A stretch of 64,000 nt of DNA from Streptomyces sp. NBC_00576 (GTDB taxonomy: Bacteria; Actinomycetota; Actinomycetes; Streptomycetales; Streptomycetaceae): contig NZ_CP107780.1 of the NCBI RefSeq assembly GCF_036345175.1, positions 10,602,001 through 10,666,000 of the forward strand, in the 5' to 3' direction. The translations under genes and the position numbers were made by a program. Below are positions 28,042 through 37,552 of this stretch, piece after piece (within the stretch, counting starts at the first letter, position 1; each line of letters opens with the position of its first letter). The notes beneath the pieces were generated by a model. That model did no database searches, had not been told where the DNA came from, and saw only the letters and a list, made by a program, of their open reading frames with translations.

Positions 28042-28456
28042 GGGAGGGCCGGGGCCGCCGGACCGCGACGCGCAGGCGGGCACCTCCGCTGCCCTGCGCG
28101 GGCGCCCGGCCCCGGCCCCGACACCACCATCGGTGACCGCCGAAGGACGCAACCGGCGCCCTGAAAGGATCGGTGGGGATGATCTCTACCTCGTCGAAGA
28201 GCAGCTCCAACGCCTCGTGTCCGTGACGCCTGCGGAACTCGATCTCGGCTGTCGTTACAGGCAGGGTCCACAGGATGCGGGCGTGGCCCTCGCGAACGGG
28301 ACAGTGCGGCCGGCCCCATCTCGGGCCGCGCCTCGAGCGCAGCACCACCTGCTCCGCGTTGACGGAGACCAGTGCCCTGATCAAGGCGTTGCGGACGTCG
28401 GTCAGCGGCTGGTCGGCGTAGGCGTCCCAGAACCGGCCTGTAACCATGGCGGTCAT
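28016..28456 (-). CDS. Hypothetical protein, probably 3'-degraded
   Basis: From the ATG at 28456 (or 28447), about 100 codons (TGRFWDAYADQPLTDVRNAL...LELLFDEVEIIPTDPF) show strong third-position GC bias, indicating a real coding history. After GAPVASF-like residues the bias vanishes and the frame runs antisense into the esterase 3' end, so the C-terminus is probably lost. The start region overlaps, head to head, the start of the kinase-like gene on the other strand. No family recognised. Confidence 0.35.
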   Translation of the reverse strand: MTAMVTGRFWDAYADQPLTDVRNALIRALVSVNAEQVVLRSRRGPRWGRPHCPVREGHARILWTLPVTTAEIEFRRRHGHEALELLFDEVEIIPTDPFRAPVASFGGHRWWCRGRGRAPAQGSGGARLRVAVRRPRPSLTYRSVPR

Positions 28457-28940
28457 GAAGCGAGTCGTGATCCTGGGGCGTGGCGGTTCAGGGAAGTCAA
28501 CCCTCGCGGCCCGCCTGGGCGCAATCACCGGGTTTCCCGTCATCGAGCTGGACAAGCACTTCTGGCGATCCGGCCTTGAAGTGACACCTCCCGATCAGTG
28601 GGCCGCCGTACAACGTGAACTCGTCCGAGACGAGGCTTGGATCATGGATGGCGACCTCGGGCCCTACGACGTCCCCGACGTCCGGCTCCAAGCGGCGGAC
28701 ACCGTCATCCTGCTGGACTTTTCGTTCTGGCGCTGCGCCTGGCGAGCGATCCGACGCTCTCGGGAACGCGGCGACTTCTGGCGGTGGGTATGGGCCTACC
28801 GACGCCGAAGCCGACCGCTCCTTCTCGCGGCGATCACGACCCACGCCGGTGATGCGAACCTGCACGTGATTCGGAATCCGCACGCGCTGAGACGCTTCAT
28901 AGCGCACGTCACGACCGGCCAGGCCTCCGGCCGACCGTAG
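28455..28940 (+). CDS. P-loop adenylate-kinase-like NTPase
   Basis: A 161-aa nucleotide-binding protein. The Walker A motif GRGGSGKST is at residues 8-16, followed by FPVIELDKHFWRSG and EAWIMDGDLGPYD, and the Walker B-like strand is TVILLDFSFW. This is the FlaR/topology-modulation-type small kinase family, whose substrates are mostly unknown. ATG 28455 is preferred because the core begins KRVVILGRGG; an in-frame ATG at 28446 adds three residues. Confidence 0.82.
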   Translation: MKRVVILGRGGSGKSTLAARLGAITGFPVIELDKHFWRSGLEVTPPDQWAAVQRELVRDEAWIMDGDLGPYDVPDVRLQAADTVILLDFSFWRCAWRAIRRSRERGDFWRWVWAYRRRSRPLLLAAITTHAGDANLHVIRNPHALRRFIAHVTTGQASGRP

Positions 28941-29215
28941 GTCCATCCATAGCGGCTACACCGCGCAACCTCGGGCAGGGAGTCCAGTTACTCCGCGCGC
29001 ATGCCTTGGCGCCGGGCGACATCTGCGGGCAGACCGGCAGGTCAGCCTGATGCTGGTCGACCTGCCGACCGCGAGCGACACATCCTCTTGGTGGAGATCA
29101 CTATCGTGACCACCGCCTTGGAGGCCCTGCTCGTCCAACGGCAGCTTCCTCGGGACCGGCAGGCAGCTGCATCATGCCGTCCGCGGAGAAGATCCGAGCC
29201 GTAGACTTGATCTTT

Positions 29216-30052
29216 ATGAGTGCCACCTCACGGCGAGTCCCCGGGGAAAAGACCCTGGGGCCGTTGATGCGCTGCTACGGATATCGCTTCACTCGGGCCG
29301 GAACGGTTAAGGGAGCCGAGCCATCCGGCGATCCCGCAGACGTTGCCGCAGCTCACCGTGCGGGGTGGCCGGTGCACGAACGCGAGCAGTGGGCTGCGCC
29401 TGAGATCGTCGAGCGGGCTGTCTCAGCGGCCGCGGCACTGCACGAGGACATGGTGCTCCCGGCGTTCGTCGCCGGGTTGGGCTCCGCCCCGCGCGGGCGG
29501 CAGACGGTGATCTCCTACGGATGGGCGCGCTTCCTCAACACGGCTCCGCGAGACGAAGACGGTGTCCCTGATTGCGGTTTGAGGCCGGTGTCCGAGGTCG
29601 ACGTCACAGAAGTGCTGCTGCGTCTCGCACTCGGCTGGGCGTGGAACGAGATGCCGGAGCACTATCTGCCGGACCTGGAAGCCGCCGTAACAGAAGGGCT
29701 GCCTCGGCCGGAAGAGGACGACCGCGAGCGGATGCACGCGTTGCTCGGTCTCATCCGCTCAGCGCCGGCGGGGATGAGACCGAGCGAGTTGGAGAAGGAG
29801 GTCGCGCGGGCGAAGATCGTGCCGGGTACTGACAAGTATCAGCGGTACGGCATCCTCATCGGACTTGCCGAGATTGGGGTGCTTCCCAGCCCGGTCCTGC
29901 CGCCGATGTGGGACCGGTTCATCCCCACCACCGAGAGGCACATTGCGTCCCGCAGGCTACGCGGCGCACCACGCTCGGACATCACGGTGCCACTCGCAGG
30001 ATGGCGTGGAGGTGTCGACGAACGACGGGCCTCATGGCTGCTGGACACTTGA
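29216..30052 (+). CDS. Conserved hypothetical protein
   Basis: A 278-aa mostly helical protein with no recognised domain. Coding bias is strong throughout. A region near residues 185-215 (HALLGLIRSAPAGMRPSELEKEVARA) resembles a winged-helix-like segment, but that is weak. ATG 29216 lies 8 nt after TAGACT, a good -10-like hexamer, which would give an essentially leaderless transcript. An in-frame ATG at 29174 is the alternative start. Confidence 0.6.
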   Translation: MSATSRRVPGEKTLGPLMRCYGYRFTRAGTVKGAEPSGDPADVAAAHRAGWPVHEREQWAAPEIVERAVSAAAALHEDMVLPAFVAGLGSAPRGRQTVISYGWARFLNTAPRDEDGVPDCGLRPVSEVDVTEVLLRLALGWAWNEMPEHYLPDLEAAVTEGLPRPEEDDRERMHALLGLIRSAPAGMRPSELEKEVARAKIVPGTDKYQRYGILIGLAEIGVLPSPVLPPMWDRFIPTTERHIASRRLRGAPRSDITVPLAGWRGGVDERRASWLLDT

Positions 30053-30175
30053 CAACAGCGGGACGTCGTCAGGAGCGTCGTGAGCACCACCAGGACCGCC
30101 GGCGTCGCGTCAGCGGCGGGCGTCCCTGGGCGCCAGCAGACTGGTGACCTCGGCAAACGAGGGCCCTCTGATGCG

Positions 30176-30739
30176 ATGAAGCAGTTGGCCCGCTACTGGG
30201 AGAGGACCCGCGAGTCCGGCGACCCGAAGGTCTCCCCGGCGATCGACGCGCTCAACGAGGTCCTCCACATGGGCCGCCAGGTCCGCATGCACGTGCTCCT
30301 GGTCGCCCAGTCCGCCACCGCCCGCGCCCTCGGCGGCCCGGAGGTCCGCGAGCAGTTCGCCACCCGCATCCTCGCCCGCTACAGCATGAACGCCTGGCGC
30401 ATGCTCGCCCCGAGGTCCACCCCGCGCCGAAGTCCACCAAGCAACCGGACCGCGCCCAGGTCGTCAGCGGCGGCACTGCGAGCGAAACGCAGGTGCTGTT
30501 CTTCACCGAGGCCGAGCCCGCGATTGGGCCACCACCGGGCCGCAGCCCACCGCGAACACGAAGACGTGGTCGGCGGTCCCGCCCCAACCCGCCCCCGTAC
30601 ACGCCGACCGGACGCGCGCCCGGTCGACGCCGCCCTCCGGGGGAGACGACAGCAGTATTCCGCCATCGCTCCACCCCTCTGTGCCACCCGGTGCCTCCAC
30701 AGAACTCCAGGAAGGCCCGTCGGCTGGACTCGTAGCTCC
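30176..30739 (+). pseudogene. FtsK/TraB-like DNA translocase, C-terminal remnant
   Basis: KQLARYWERTRESGDPKVSP, then IDALNEVLHMGRQVRMHVLL, then VAQSATARALGGPEVREQF, matches the C-terminal ATPase region of the FtsK-type translocases that mobilise actinomycete integrative elements. A 1-nt change near 30408 shifts the frame (continuing as EVHPAPKSTKQPDRAQ...QVLFFTEAE), and a second near 30515 shifts it again (RDWATTGPQPTANTKTW...). The Walker A half is missing. It marks an old conjugative element. Confidence 0.75.
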
Positions 30740-30980
30740 TGGCCGGCGCACACCCCGAGGCCGCCGCCCCACAGGCCGCTGGACTTGGCCCCAGCATCCG
30801 GCCCGATACCGCCACCGGGCGGCCGACACCGGCCCGCCCCGACATCAGCAAGGCTCGTCTCGGCAACCGGGCCGGGCTCAAACCCGAGGCGCGGCTGGTG
30901 CTGCCTACCGACCCCTTCACGGCCGACCTCTCAACGGTCAGCAGTGGCGGGCTGGGACTGCGACTCGTCGGGGGGCATGG

Positions 30981-31820
30981 CTACCAAGCCTTCGACGCGG
31001 ATGGGGAAGACGCTGTACAGCCGAGCGCGGCCCCGAACCGCGGAAAGTTGAGCTCGACCAGATCGCGGTAGCCGATGAGAGCGTCGCGGAGCACGTCGGC
31101 GGTGATGGACCGGGTGAGCGCGGGGGAGTAGGTCTGCCAGCAGAAGCGGGGAGGGGGACTCATCCGGTCGGCGGGCGGCCTGGGGCTGGCGAGGGTGTCC
31201 CCCTGAACGTGGTGCAGATGCGTGCTGAGCCAGCGGACATCGTTGGAGTCGACCTTGCGGCCGCCCCACTGCCACGATGCCCGCACGTAGGTTGCGGACT
31301 GGTCCCTCAGGATGTCGAGCTCGGCCTGCAGATCGCTGAGACGGATGTGCCGGCCGACCCGCGAGTAGTACCCCTTGGCCATGATCTGCCGGGCGAGGGA
31401 CCATGCGCGTTCGGTGGCGAGAGGTGACGTGGGTGCCACGGGCAGGGTGGGCTGCCGCAGCCGGTCGGCCAGAGCCTGGCGCAGCTGGGAGCGGGCCCGC
31501 TCCCAGCAGGCCAGGCGTCCGTGCGGAGCGGGAAAGCTCGTCCGGTGGTGGAACTGGGTCAGGGGATTGGGCAAAGACGCGATGTCGGCCCACGTGATGA
31601 GGTCTTCGTCCAGGACGCCGGGCCGTGCCTGTGCGACGGTCAGCCAGTCTTGGCCCGGGTATGGACTCCACCGACTTCCACGACGACCTTGCCCAGCCCC
31701 ACCGCACTGGGCGAATTCCAGGGCTCGCCTCCCTGACCGGCGTAGACGATCTCGTCTCGCTGGGCGGAGGCACGGGGTGGGCGACCTTGCTGTGGATTTG
31801 GCGACGACGCCGCCGCCCAC
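30981..31820 (-). CDS. Hypothetical protein, possibly 5'-damaged
   Basis: The last about 215 codons (QDWLTVAQARPGVLDEDLIT, then WADIASLPNPLTQFHHRTSF, to FPRFGAALG) have good coding bias and a natural protein composition. The first about 60 codons look out of frame: a neighbouring frame reads SAVGLGKVVVEVGGVHTRAK there. A frameshift near 31640 is therefore likely. It lies beside the FtsK/TraB-like remnant and may belong to the same decayed element. No family recognised. Confidence 0.4.
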   Translation of the reverse strand: MGGGVVAKSTARSPTPCLRPARRDRLRRSGRRALEFAQCGGAGQGRRGSRWSPYPGQDWLTVAQARPGVLDEDLITWADIASLPNPLTQFHHRTSFPAPHGRLACWERARSQLRQALADRLRQPTLPVAPTSPLATERAWSLARQIMAKGYYSRVGRHIRLSDLQAELDILRDQSATYVRASWQWGGRKVDSNDVRWLSTHLHHVQGDTLASPRPPADRMSPPPRFCWQTYSPALTRSITADVLRDALIGYRDLVELNFPRFGAALGCTASSPSASKAW

Positions 31821-31993
31821 TGAGACTCGGACCGGTCAGCCCAGCCCGCACGCCTTCCCTACGGCTGCGGTGATGCGGATGGTCAAGACGAACGCGACGA
31901 ACTTGGGGCGGCTGCCGCGGCGATCCCGACTCCGGTGGGCCCGGCGGACCGTGCACCGGTGGAGGACTGACCTCGACCTCCTCGAAGCATCCG

Positions 31994-32034
31994 ATCCCCT
32001 CAACCACCTGGTTCTCCTGGGCGGTTGAGGGGAT
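31994..32034. terminator. Perfect 12-bp inverted repeat, probable terminator
   Basis: ATCCCCTCAACC (31994-32005) and GGTTGAGGGGAT (32023-32034) form a perfect stem with a 17-nt loop, followed on the plus strand by TGCTTT. It lies 66 bp upstream of the secreted propeller gene and could insulate it from upstream transcription. Confidence 0.6.
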
Positions 32035-32099
32035 TGCTTTGCTGGATCATTGCCGCCTGTGTACTCCAGAGTTCAAACAGCTGCTGTGTGATCACTGCT

Positions 32100-34649
32100 A
32101 TGAACCTGAGCCACCCCCCAACGGGCGTACGGGCGGCCGTCCTTGCCGCCTGCGCCCTGCTCCTGGTCGCGGGCCGCGCCGATGCCGCCTCGCCCGCCCA
32201 CCCCCACGACCACCTCAGATCGGGCCCGGTCGACCCTGCGAGGACCACCGCGGTCACCGCCCTGACCGCCCAGGACGACGACGACGGTGACGGCACCGAC
32301 CGCGACGACCCGACGGCCGGGTTCGCCCAGCAGGCCCGCATGAAGACGGCCCCTGGCGCCTCGATCGGACCCGGCGCGCTGACCAACGCCTACGCGCAGG
32401 CAGGGAAACTGCCGACCGTGCCGACCCGGTGGTCGGAGGTCACGAACGTCCCCCTCCAGCAGGAGGACAAGGAGTACGCCGACCCCGTCGCCTCGAACTT
32501 CGGTTCCGGTTTCGGCCTCGTCAGTGGTCGGGTCTCCTCGCTCGCCGTCGACGGGCACACCGTGTACGAGGGCGCCGCCGACGGCGGCCTGTGGCGCTCG
32601 GACGACGAGGGGCGACACTGGAAGCCCCTGTCCGACCAGCAGCAGACCCTCGCCATGGGCGCCCTGGCCGTGAACCCCGCCGACCACTCCCTGTGGATAG
32701 GCACCGGCGAGCCCAGCAACTCCGGCGACTCCTACACCGGTCTCGGCATCTACCGCTCCACCGACCGGGGCAGCACCTGGAAGCAGGTGGGCAGGCGGAT
32801 CGACGGCAGCATCGTCCCCCGCATCACCTTCGACGGCCGGGGGAACGTCTACGCGGCCACCAACGAGGGCGTCCTGCGCCGCGCCGCCGACGACATCACC
32901 GCCGACTGGACGGTCGCCCTCGCCCCCGGCGACCCGGACACCAGCTGGTCCTCGGCCGCCACCGACGTCGCCGTACGCCCTGGGACCGGTGGACGGCAGG
33001 TGACCGCCGTGATCGCGCGTCAGTTCGTCGCCGCGGGCGACGCGAACGGCGTCTACGAGTCCGACGACTCCGGAAAACCCGGCACCTGGCGCAAGGTCAC
33101 GGTGACCGGCGACCTGGCAGACGTCACCCCGGGACGGTCGACCCTGTCGTACTCGGCCGACGGCCGTGAACTCTTCGCACTCGTAGGCGACGCCACGAAC
33201 GGCAGCAGCGACGGCGACGTCTTCCGTTCGGCCACCGGTGACGCGGCCGGGCCCTGGACGACGGTCGCCGACGAGGACGTCCTCAAGGCATCGGGCGCGC
33301 AGAACAGCGACGCGGCCGGCGCCGCCTGGTACAACCAGTACGTCGCCGTGGACCCCGCCGACCCCGACCACGTATACGCGGGCTTCTCCGAGGTGTTCGA
33401 GAGCTGGGACGCCGGGAAGACCTGGGCGACCATAGGCCCGTACTGGAACTACGGCCTGAAGTGCTACACCGACGGTCTGATAGCGGGCGGTTGCCCGATG
33501 ACCACCCACGCCGACCAGCACGCCATCGCCTTCGGCCCCGGCCACCGCGTCTACTTCGGCAACGACGGCGGCGTCTACGAGCGCTCGGCGACCCTGCGTC
33601 CGGACCCCGAGCTGCCCTCGAAGGGCTGGACCAACCTCAACCAGGACCTGCGCACCCTCCAGTACTACGACGCCGCCTACGGGACCGACCCGGCGACCGG
33701 CGCTCTGTCCACCTGGGGCGGCACCCAGGACAACGGCAACGTGCTGAGCCTGCCCGGCGCCCGGGAGCTGTACCAGCCCTCGGGGGGCGACGGCGGTTTC
33801 GTCCTCGTCGACCCGGCCGACGCCGACCGCGCCGTCAACGAGTACGTCGACCTGGACATGGAGCTGACCACCAACGGCGGCCGCTCCGACGGCACCACGC
33901 CTTCCTTCACCGGCATCTCCCCAGCCTGCGACTGGAACGCCGACCTCAAGGGCTGCGACCCGGGCCCCGAGTTCATCGCCCCCTACACCTCCGACACTGC
34001 CGACGTGAACCACTGGGTCGCGGGCGGCCGTTACGTGTGGGACAACGCCGGCAAGGGCTGGGACACCCGCTGCACCGCCGACTCCTGTGACTGGACCGCC
34101 GTGCACGACACCGGCGAGAACCACTCCGTCACCGCCCTCGGCGTGAATGGCCCCGTGACGTACGCGGGCTGGGAGGACTGGAGCGGCGAGCAGTACGCCA
34201 GCGGCATCGACACCGACGCGGGCGGCACCTGGCACCGGCTCACCGCGCCGCTGCCGAACCGGTACGTCACCTCGCTCACCGTCGACCCGCACGACGCCCG
34301 CCATGTCTGGGCCACCTACGGCGGTTTCACCCGCTCCTACGTCTCCGGCGCGGGCGAGGGCCACGTCTTCGAGAGCACCGACGGCGGCACCACCTGGACC
34401 GACCGCACCGGCGACCTGCCGGACGCGCCGGCCGGGGCGCTCGCCCTGTGGCACGGCCACGTGGTCGTCGGCACGGACGTCGGCGTCTTCGCCGCCGCGC
34501 CCACCGCGACCGGCTCGTACACCTGGTACCGCCTCGGCGGCGCACTGCCCCACGCCGGAATCGTCTCCCTGGACGTCTCACCCGACGGCGGACACCTCCT
34601 GGTGGCGACACACGGACGCGGACTCTGGTCCGCGCAGGCACCGCTGTAA
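32100..34649 (+). CDS. Secreted Asp-box (BNR) beta-propeller, glycosidase-like
   Basis: 849 aa. The signal peptide covers about residues 1-29 (VRAAVLAACALLLVAGRADA), then an Asp-rich linker. The mature part holds repeated Asp-box signatures: WRSDDEGRHWKPL, YRSTDRGSTWKQV, FESWDAGKTWATI and FESTDGGTTWTDR. These make it a sialidase/GH74/VPS10-type propeller. Catalytic residues of a specific GH family could not be assigned, so it may be a hydrolase or a binding protein. No clear ribosome-binding site precedes the ATG, and a GTG at 32088 is an alternative. Confidence 0.82.
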   Translation: MNLSHPPTGVRAAVLAACALLLVAGRADAASPAHPHDHLRSGPVDPARTTAVTALTAQDDDDGDGTDRDDPTAGFAQQARMKTAPGASIGPGALTNAYAQAGKLPTVPTRWSEVTNVPLQQEDKEYADPVASNFGSGFGLVSGRVSSLAVDGHTVYEGAADGGLWRSDDEGRHWKPLSDQQQTLAMGALAVNPADHSLWIGTGEPSNSGDSYTGLGIYRSTDRGSTWKQVGRRIDGSIVPRITFDGRGNVYAATNEGVLRRAADDITADWTVALAPGDPDTSWSSAATDVAVRPGTGGRQVTAVIARQFVAAGDANGVYESDDSGKPGTWRKVTVTGDLADVTPGRSTLSYSADGRELFALVGDATNGSSDGDVFRSATGDAAGPWTTVADEDVLKASGAQNSDAAGAAWYNQYVAVDPADPDHVYAGFSEVFESWDAGKTWATIGPYWNYGLKCYTDGLIAGGCPMTTHADQHAIAFGPGHRVYFGNDGGVYERSATLRPDPELPSKGWTNLNQDLRTLQYYDAAYGTDPATGALSTWGGTQDNGNVLSLPGARELYQPSGGDGGFVLVDPADADRAVNEYVDLDMELTTNGGRSDGTTPSFTGISPACDWNADLKGCDPGPEFIAPYTSDTADVNHWVAGGRYVWDNAGKGWDTRCTADSCDWTAVHDTGENHSVTALGVNGPVTYAGWEDWSGEQYASGIDTDAGGTWHRLTAPLPNRYVTSLTVDPHDARHVWATYGGFTRSYVSGAGEGHVFESTDGGTTWTDRTGDLPDAPAGALALWHGHVVVGTDVGVFAAAPTATGSYTWYRLGGALPHAGIVSLDVSPDGGHLLVATHGRGLWSAQAPL

Positions 34650-34654
34650 CGGTT

Positions 34655-34691
34655 CGGGGGCGGACATCCGGTTACGGGATGCCCGCCCCCG
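34655..34691. terminator. Hairpin terminator after the propeller gene
   Basis: CGGGGGCGG (34655-34663) pairs with CCGCCCCCG (34683-34691), with an inner ATCC/GGAT stem. It starts 6 bp after the propeller stop and faces the oppositely oriented small gene. Confidence 0.7.
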
Positions 34692-34721
34692 ACCGCCGTC
34701 CTAAGGACGATGCACTGAGGG

Positions 34722-34946
34722 CTATCGGTCGATGTCATCCCCGCGGGTATCGCGCTGGATCCAGCACTGTCGGCCGAACGCCTCCCGGATCTCCTCCGCC
34801 AAGCCCGGATCGCGGACATCGGGCCAGGCCCGCGGATCCAGCCGCGCGACCTTCACGAGCGCCATCACCTCCTGCCGGGCCCGGTCGTCCGGCAGCTGCG
34901 CCATGACCTCCATCGCGAGCTCCTCCACCACTTCGCCGTACCGCAT
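34722..34946 (-). CDS. Small hypothetical protein
   Basis: A 74-aa acidic helical protein starting RYGEVVEELAMEVMAQLPDD, with RARQEVMALVKVARLDP following. It resembles small streptomycete proteins of unknown function found near mobile regions, and might be an antitoxin-sized partner, but no toxin is next to it. The start is an ATG; an in-frame GTG lies upstream at VDHTGVCAM. Confidence 0.55.
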   Translation of the reverse strand: MRYGEVVEELAMEVMAQLPDDRARQEVMALVKVARLDPRAWPDVRDPGLAEEIREAFGRQCWIQRDTRGDDIDR

Positions 34947-35230
34947 TGCGCACACCCCCGTGTGATCCACTCGGGCAGCAGCGTACGGAGGAACCGCCGG
35001 TCCCGTTGCGGCCTGTGGATAACCCGGATCGGGCATGGTCCAGGCGCCCGTACGTCGACCGCAGTCCAGTTGGCCCTTGGGCATCGCAGTTGGCCGCCCA
35101 GCGTCTTTACAGACGTCATGGGTCCAGAGCGGTCCAGCTGCAATGGATGGTGCTGGGCTCCCCGAGGCGCAGCGGGCCGACAGGACCCGGGTACTGTCGC
35201 CGGGCAACCGTGGCAGAGGGGAATCCACCT

Positions 35231-35830
35231 GTGAACCTGGGCATCGTCGGGCAGGCGGCCGGGCTGTTCGCCGTCACCAACATCGACGACATCCTGGTCC
35301 TGTCCCTGTTCTTCGCCCAGGGCGCCCGGCACCCCAGGTCCGCCCGCCGGATCGTCCTCGGCCAGTACCTCGGCTTCGTCGCCATCCTCGCTGTCGCTGT
35401 CGCCGCCGCTTTCGGCGCCACCTTCCTGCCGGAATCAGCCATCCCCTACCTCGGGCTGCTGCCCCTCGCCCTTGGGCTGAAGGCGGCCTGGCAGGCGTGG
35501 AAGCACCGCGACGACGAAGTCGACGAGCAGCAGACGACCGAGGGCGGGGGCCCGAAGGCCCTCGAGGTCGCCGCCGTCACCTTCGCCAACGGCGGCGACA
35601 ACATCGGCGTCTACGTTCCGGTCTTCGCCACTGCCGGCGTGGGCGGCATGAGCGTGTACTTGATCGTCTTCCTGGTCCTGGTGGCCGTGTGGTGCTTCGC
35701 GGGCCGGTACTTCGCCACTCGTCCCCTGATCGCCAAGGCGCTCAGCCGGTGGGGCCACCTCCTGCTCCCACTGGTCCTGATCGCCATCGGTCTGCTCATC
35801 CTCATCGAGGGAGGCGCCTTCGGCTTGTAG
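35231..35830 (+). CDS. CadD-like cadmium-resistance family transporter
   Basis: A 199-aa integral membrane protein with about five helices. The family signature NIDDILVLSLFFAQ is near residue 16, and the second conserved acidic motif is FANGGDNIGVYVPVFA near residue 117. Members transport cadmium or other divalent cations, or are uncharacterised LysE-superfamily proteins. The GTG start has AGAGGGGA 8 nt upstream. No metalloregulator is adjacent, so the substrate is a family-level inference. Confidence 0.82.
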   Translation: MNLGIVGQAAGLFAVTNIDDILVLSLFFAQGARHPRSARRIVLGQYLGFVAILAVAVAAAFGATFLPESAIPYLGLLPLALGLKAAWQAWKHRDDEVDEQQTTEGGGPKALEVAAVTFANGGDNIGVYVPVFATAGVGGMSVYLIVFLVLVAVWCFAGRYFATRPLIAKALSRWGHLLLPLVLIAIGLLILIEGGAFGL

Positions 35831-35914
35831 GGCCGGGACCCGTGTAAGCGGTCGACACAGCCTGACGTTCCTGCCGCCGTGGCACATTCTGAGACCGGTC
35901 CCTACAGTCGCCGC

Positions 35915-36139
35915 ATGGCTACCGAGGACGACCACCCGGCCCAGCCCGACATCGCCGCGATGCCCACCGACCAGACGAGCGCCTGCAGCGCGGCACGCGA
36001 CGCCATCGCCGCTGGCGGTGAAGTCATCGTCTGGGACGGGCTGGTGCCCGCTTCACGGCACGTCGGCGTCTTCCGGATACGCCTGAGGAGCTGTGTCACA
36101 TCCTCTCTTCGCAGGTCACGGTGGTGTGGAGGGCAGTAG
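35915..36139 (+). CDS. Small hypothetical gene, probably cut off by the IS5-type insertion
   Basis: The first about 55 codons (ATEDDHPAQPDIAAMPTDQT, then SACSAARDAIAAGGEVIVWD) have normal coding bias. After about 36085 the sequence changes character as the IS5-type element region begins. The original 3' part is not found on the other side of the element. Confidence 0.3.
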   Translation: MATEDDHPAQPDIAAMPTDQTSACSAARDAIAAGGEVIVWDGLVPASRHVGVFRIRLRSCVTSSLRRSRWCGGQ

Positions 36140-36206
36140 TGATCCCGTTTGCCGTTCGGTTGAGCGTCGATGGTCGCCGTTTCGAACGGCGGAGGCGCGT
36201 TGGTCT

Positions 36207-37064
36207 TCAGGCGGTTGCGAGGGTGGCCGGCAGTACCTCGGTCTGGCGGCGGGGGCGGGCCAGGCGACGCGACATGAGGGTGATGAAGGCCCACTGGATG
36301 TGGGCTTCCGCGTGGGACATCAGGCGCTCGTAATCCCGTGCGTTGCGCCGGGCCCGCATCGTCCACGAATTCGACCGCTCCACCACCCACCTCTTCGGTA
36401 GCAGGACGAAGCCCTTGGCGTCCTTGGGGCGGGGGACGACCTTGATCGTGATGCCCAAGGTGTCCTGGGCCCAGGTGCTGAACTCCTCGCCTCCGTAGCC
36501 GTTGTCGGCCCAGACCAGGACGATTTCGGGGTGTTCGGCGTGAAGGCGGGTGAGCAGGATGCGGGCCGCGTCGCGGTCCTGGACGTCGGCGGGCGTGACG
36601 AGCAGGTCGACGAGCAAGCCGTCCTGGTCAACCAAGAGATGCCGCTTCCGCCCATTGATGTGCTTGTTCGCGTCGTATCCTCGCGTTGCGTTCGACACGG
36701 TCTCCGCGCCCTTGACGGACTGGGAATCCACGATCACCCGGACCGGCCAGGCACAGCGCCGACGGCGCAGCCGCAGCCGTCGGCGGAGCTGGTCGAGGAT
36801 CCGCTTGAGTACGCCGGCCTTCGCCCAGCGGGCGAAGTACCCGAAAACGGTGCGCTATGGAATGCCGAAGTCGGCGGGCAGCGCGCGCCACTTCGCTCCG
36901 TTGTCGGTGATGTAGCGGATGGCGTCGACCACGCGGCGCCGGGGCCACTTCTCCGGGGCCCCGCCCTTCGGGCTCTGGCAGGCGGGAGTCGGGAGGAGCG
37001 CCTTGAGCAGCGCCCATTCAACATCGCTGGTGTCGGAGGGATAGCGGTAGCGGGGCAGCAGCAT
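36207..37064 (-). pseudogene. IS5-family transposase interrupted by an in-frame amber codon
   Basis: Reading from 37064, LLPRYRYPSDTSDVEWALLK starts a DUF4096-type helix-turn-helix, continuing to WRALPADFGIP. Then TAG (36855-36857) stands where TAC (Tyr of PYRTVFGYFARW) is expected. The same frame continues through VIVDSQSVKGAETV (catalytic Asp), VWADNGYGGEE (second Asp) and WVVERSNSW (Glu) to the stop at 36207. Apart from the nonsense codon the gene looks intact, so inactivation is recent. Terminal inverted repeats were not resolved. Confidence 0.85.
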
Positions 37065-37138
37065 GACGGGGCCGGGCCGCGACCGGTATGGATGGGGCCA
37101 ACTGCGGGGCGGTCGCGGCCCGTTGCCTTCCGTGGTGT

Positions 37139-37549
37139 TCACTCCAGGTTGGCCAGGAGCTGAAGGGTGGACTCGATCGCACCCATCTGCGCCATGACGG
37201 TGCGGATGTAGGGGTCCTCAGGGGTCTTCTTCTGGTGCGGGAGAAGAGTGCCGGCGATGAAGTTCTCCACCCGGTGGTGGACGCTCTCGAAGAACGCCCG
37301 TTCGTAGCCGATCCACACCTCCGGCGCGTCGTCCAGCATGCGGTATCCCCACCGTTTGTCCCAGGTCACAGGCGGAAGGCCCTTCGCGGCCGAGACCTTG
37401 CGCAGATGCGCGAGCCCGGTGTGGACCTGGGCGCGGGTGCGCTCGGTGGCGGACATTAGCTGGACGATGGCCAGGCCGGCTGGACGGGCTTCCAGCAAGG
37501 CGCTCAGGATCGCTTCGGCGTGGACGTGAGCGGGGACTCCCCGCCCCAT
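37139..37549 (-). CDS. RacP-like protein
   Basis: A 136-aa protein beginning GRGVPAHVHAEAILSALLEA, with a winged-helix-like N-terminus (IVQLMSATERTRAQVHTGLAHLRKV) and a helical C-terminus. It matches the RacP proteins found on streptomycete plasmids and integrative elements, whose function is poorly defined. It follows the DUF6192 gene by 3 bp, so the two are co-translated. Its 3' end abuts the IS5-type element, which may have truncated the operon. Confidence 0.72.
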   Translation of the reverse strand: MGRGVPAHVHAEAILSALLEARPAGLAIVQLMSATERTRAQVHTGLAHLRKVSAAKGLPPVTWDKRWGYRMLDDAPEVWIGYERAFFESVHHRVENFIAGTLLPHQKKTPEDPYIRTVMAQMGAIESTLQLLANLE

Positions 37550-37552
37550 CGC

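Noticed and set aside
32073..34553. 826-codon open frame on the minus strand
   Set aside because: Antisense to the Asp-box propeller gene; no domain and shadow-like composition.
36100..37138. Search for terminal inverted repeats of the IS5-type element
   Set aside because: CAAACGGG/CAACGGG segments near both ends are in direct, not inverted, orientation and could not be used as element ends.
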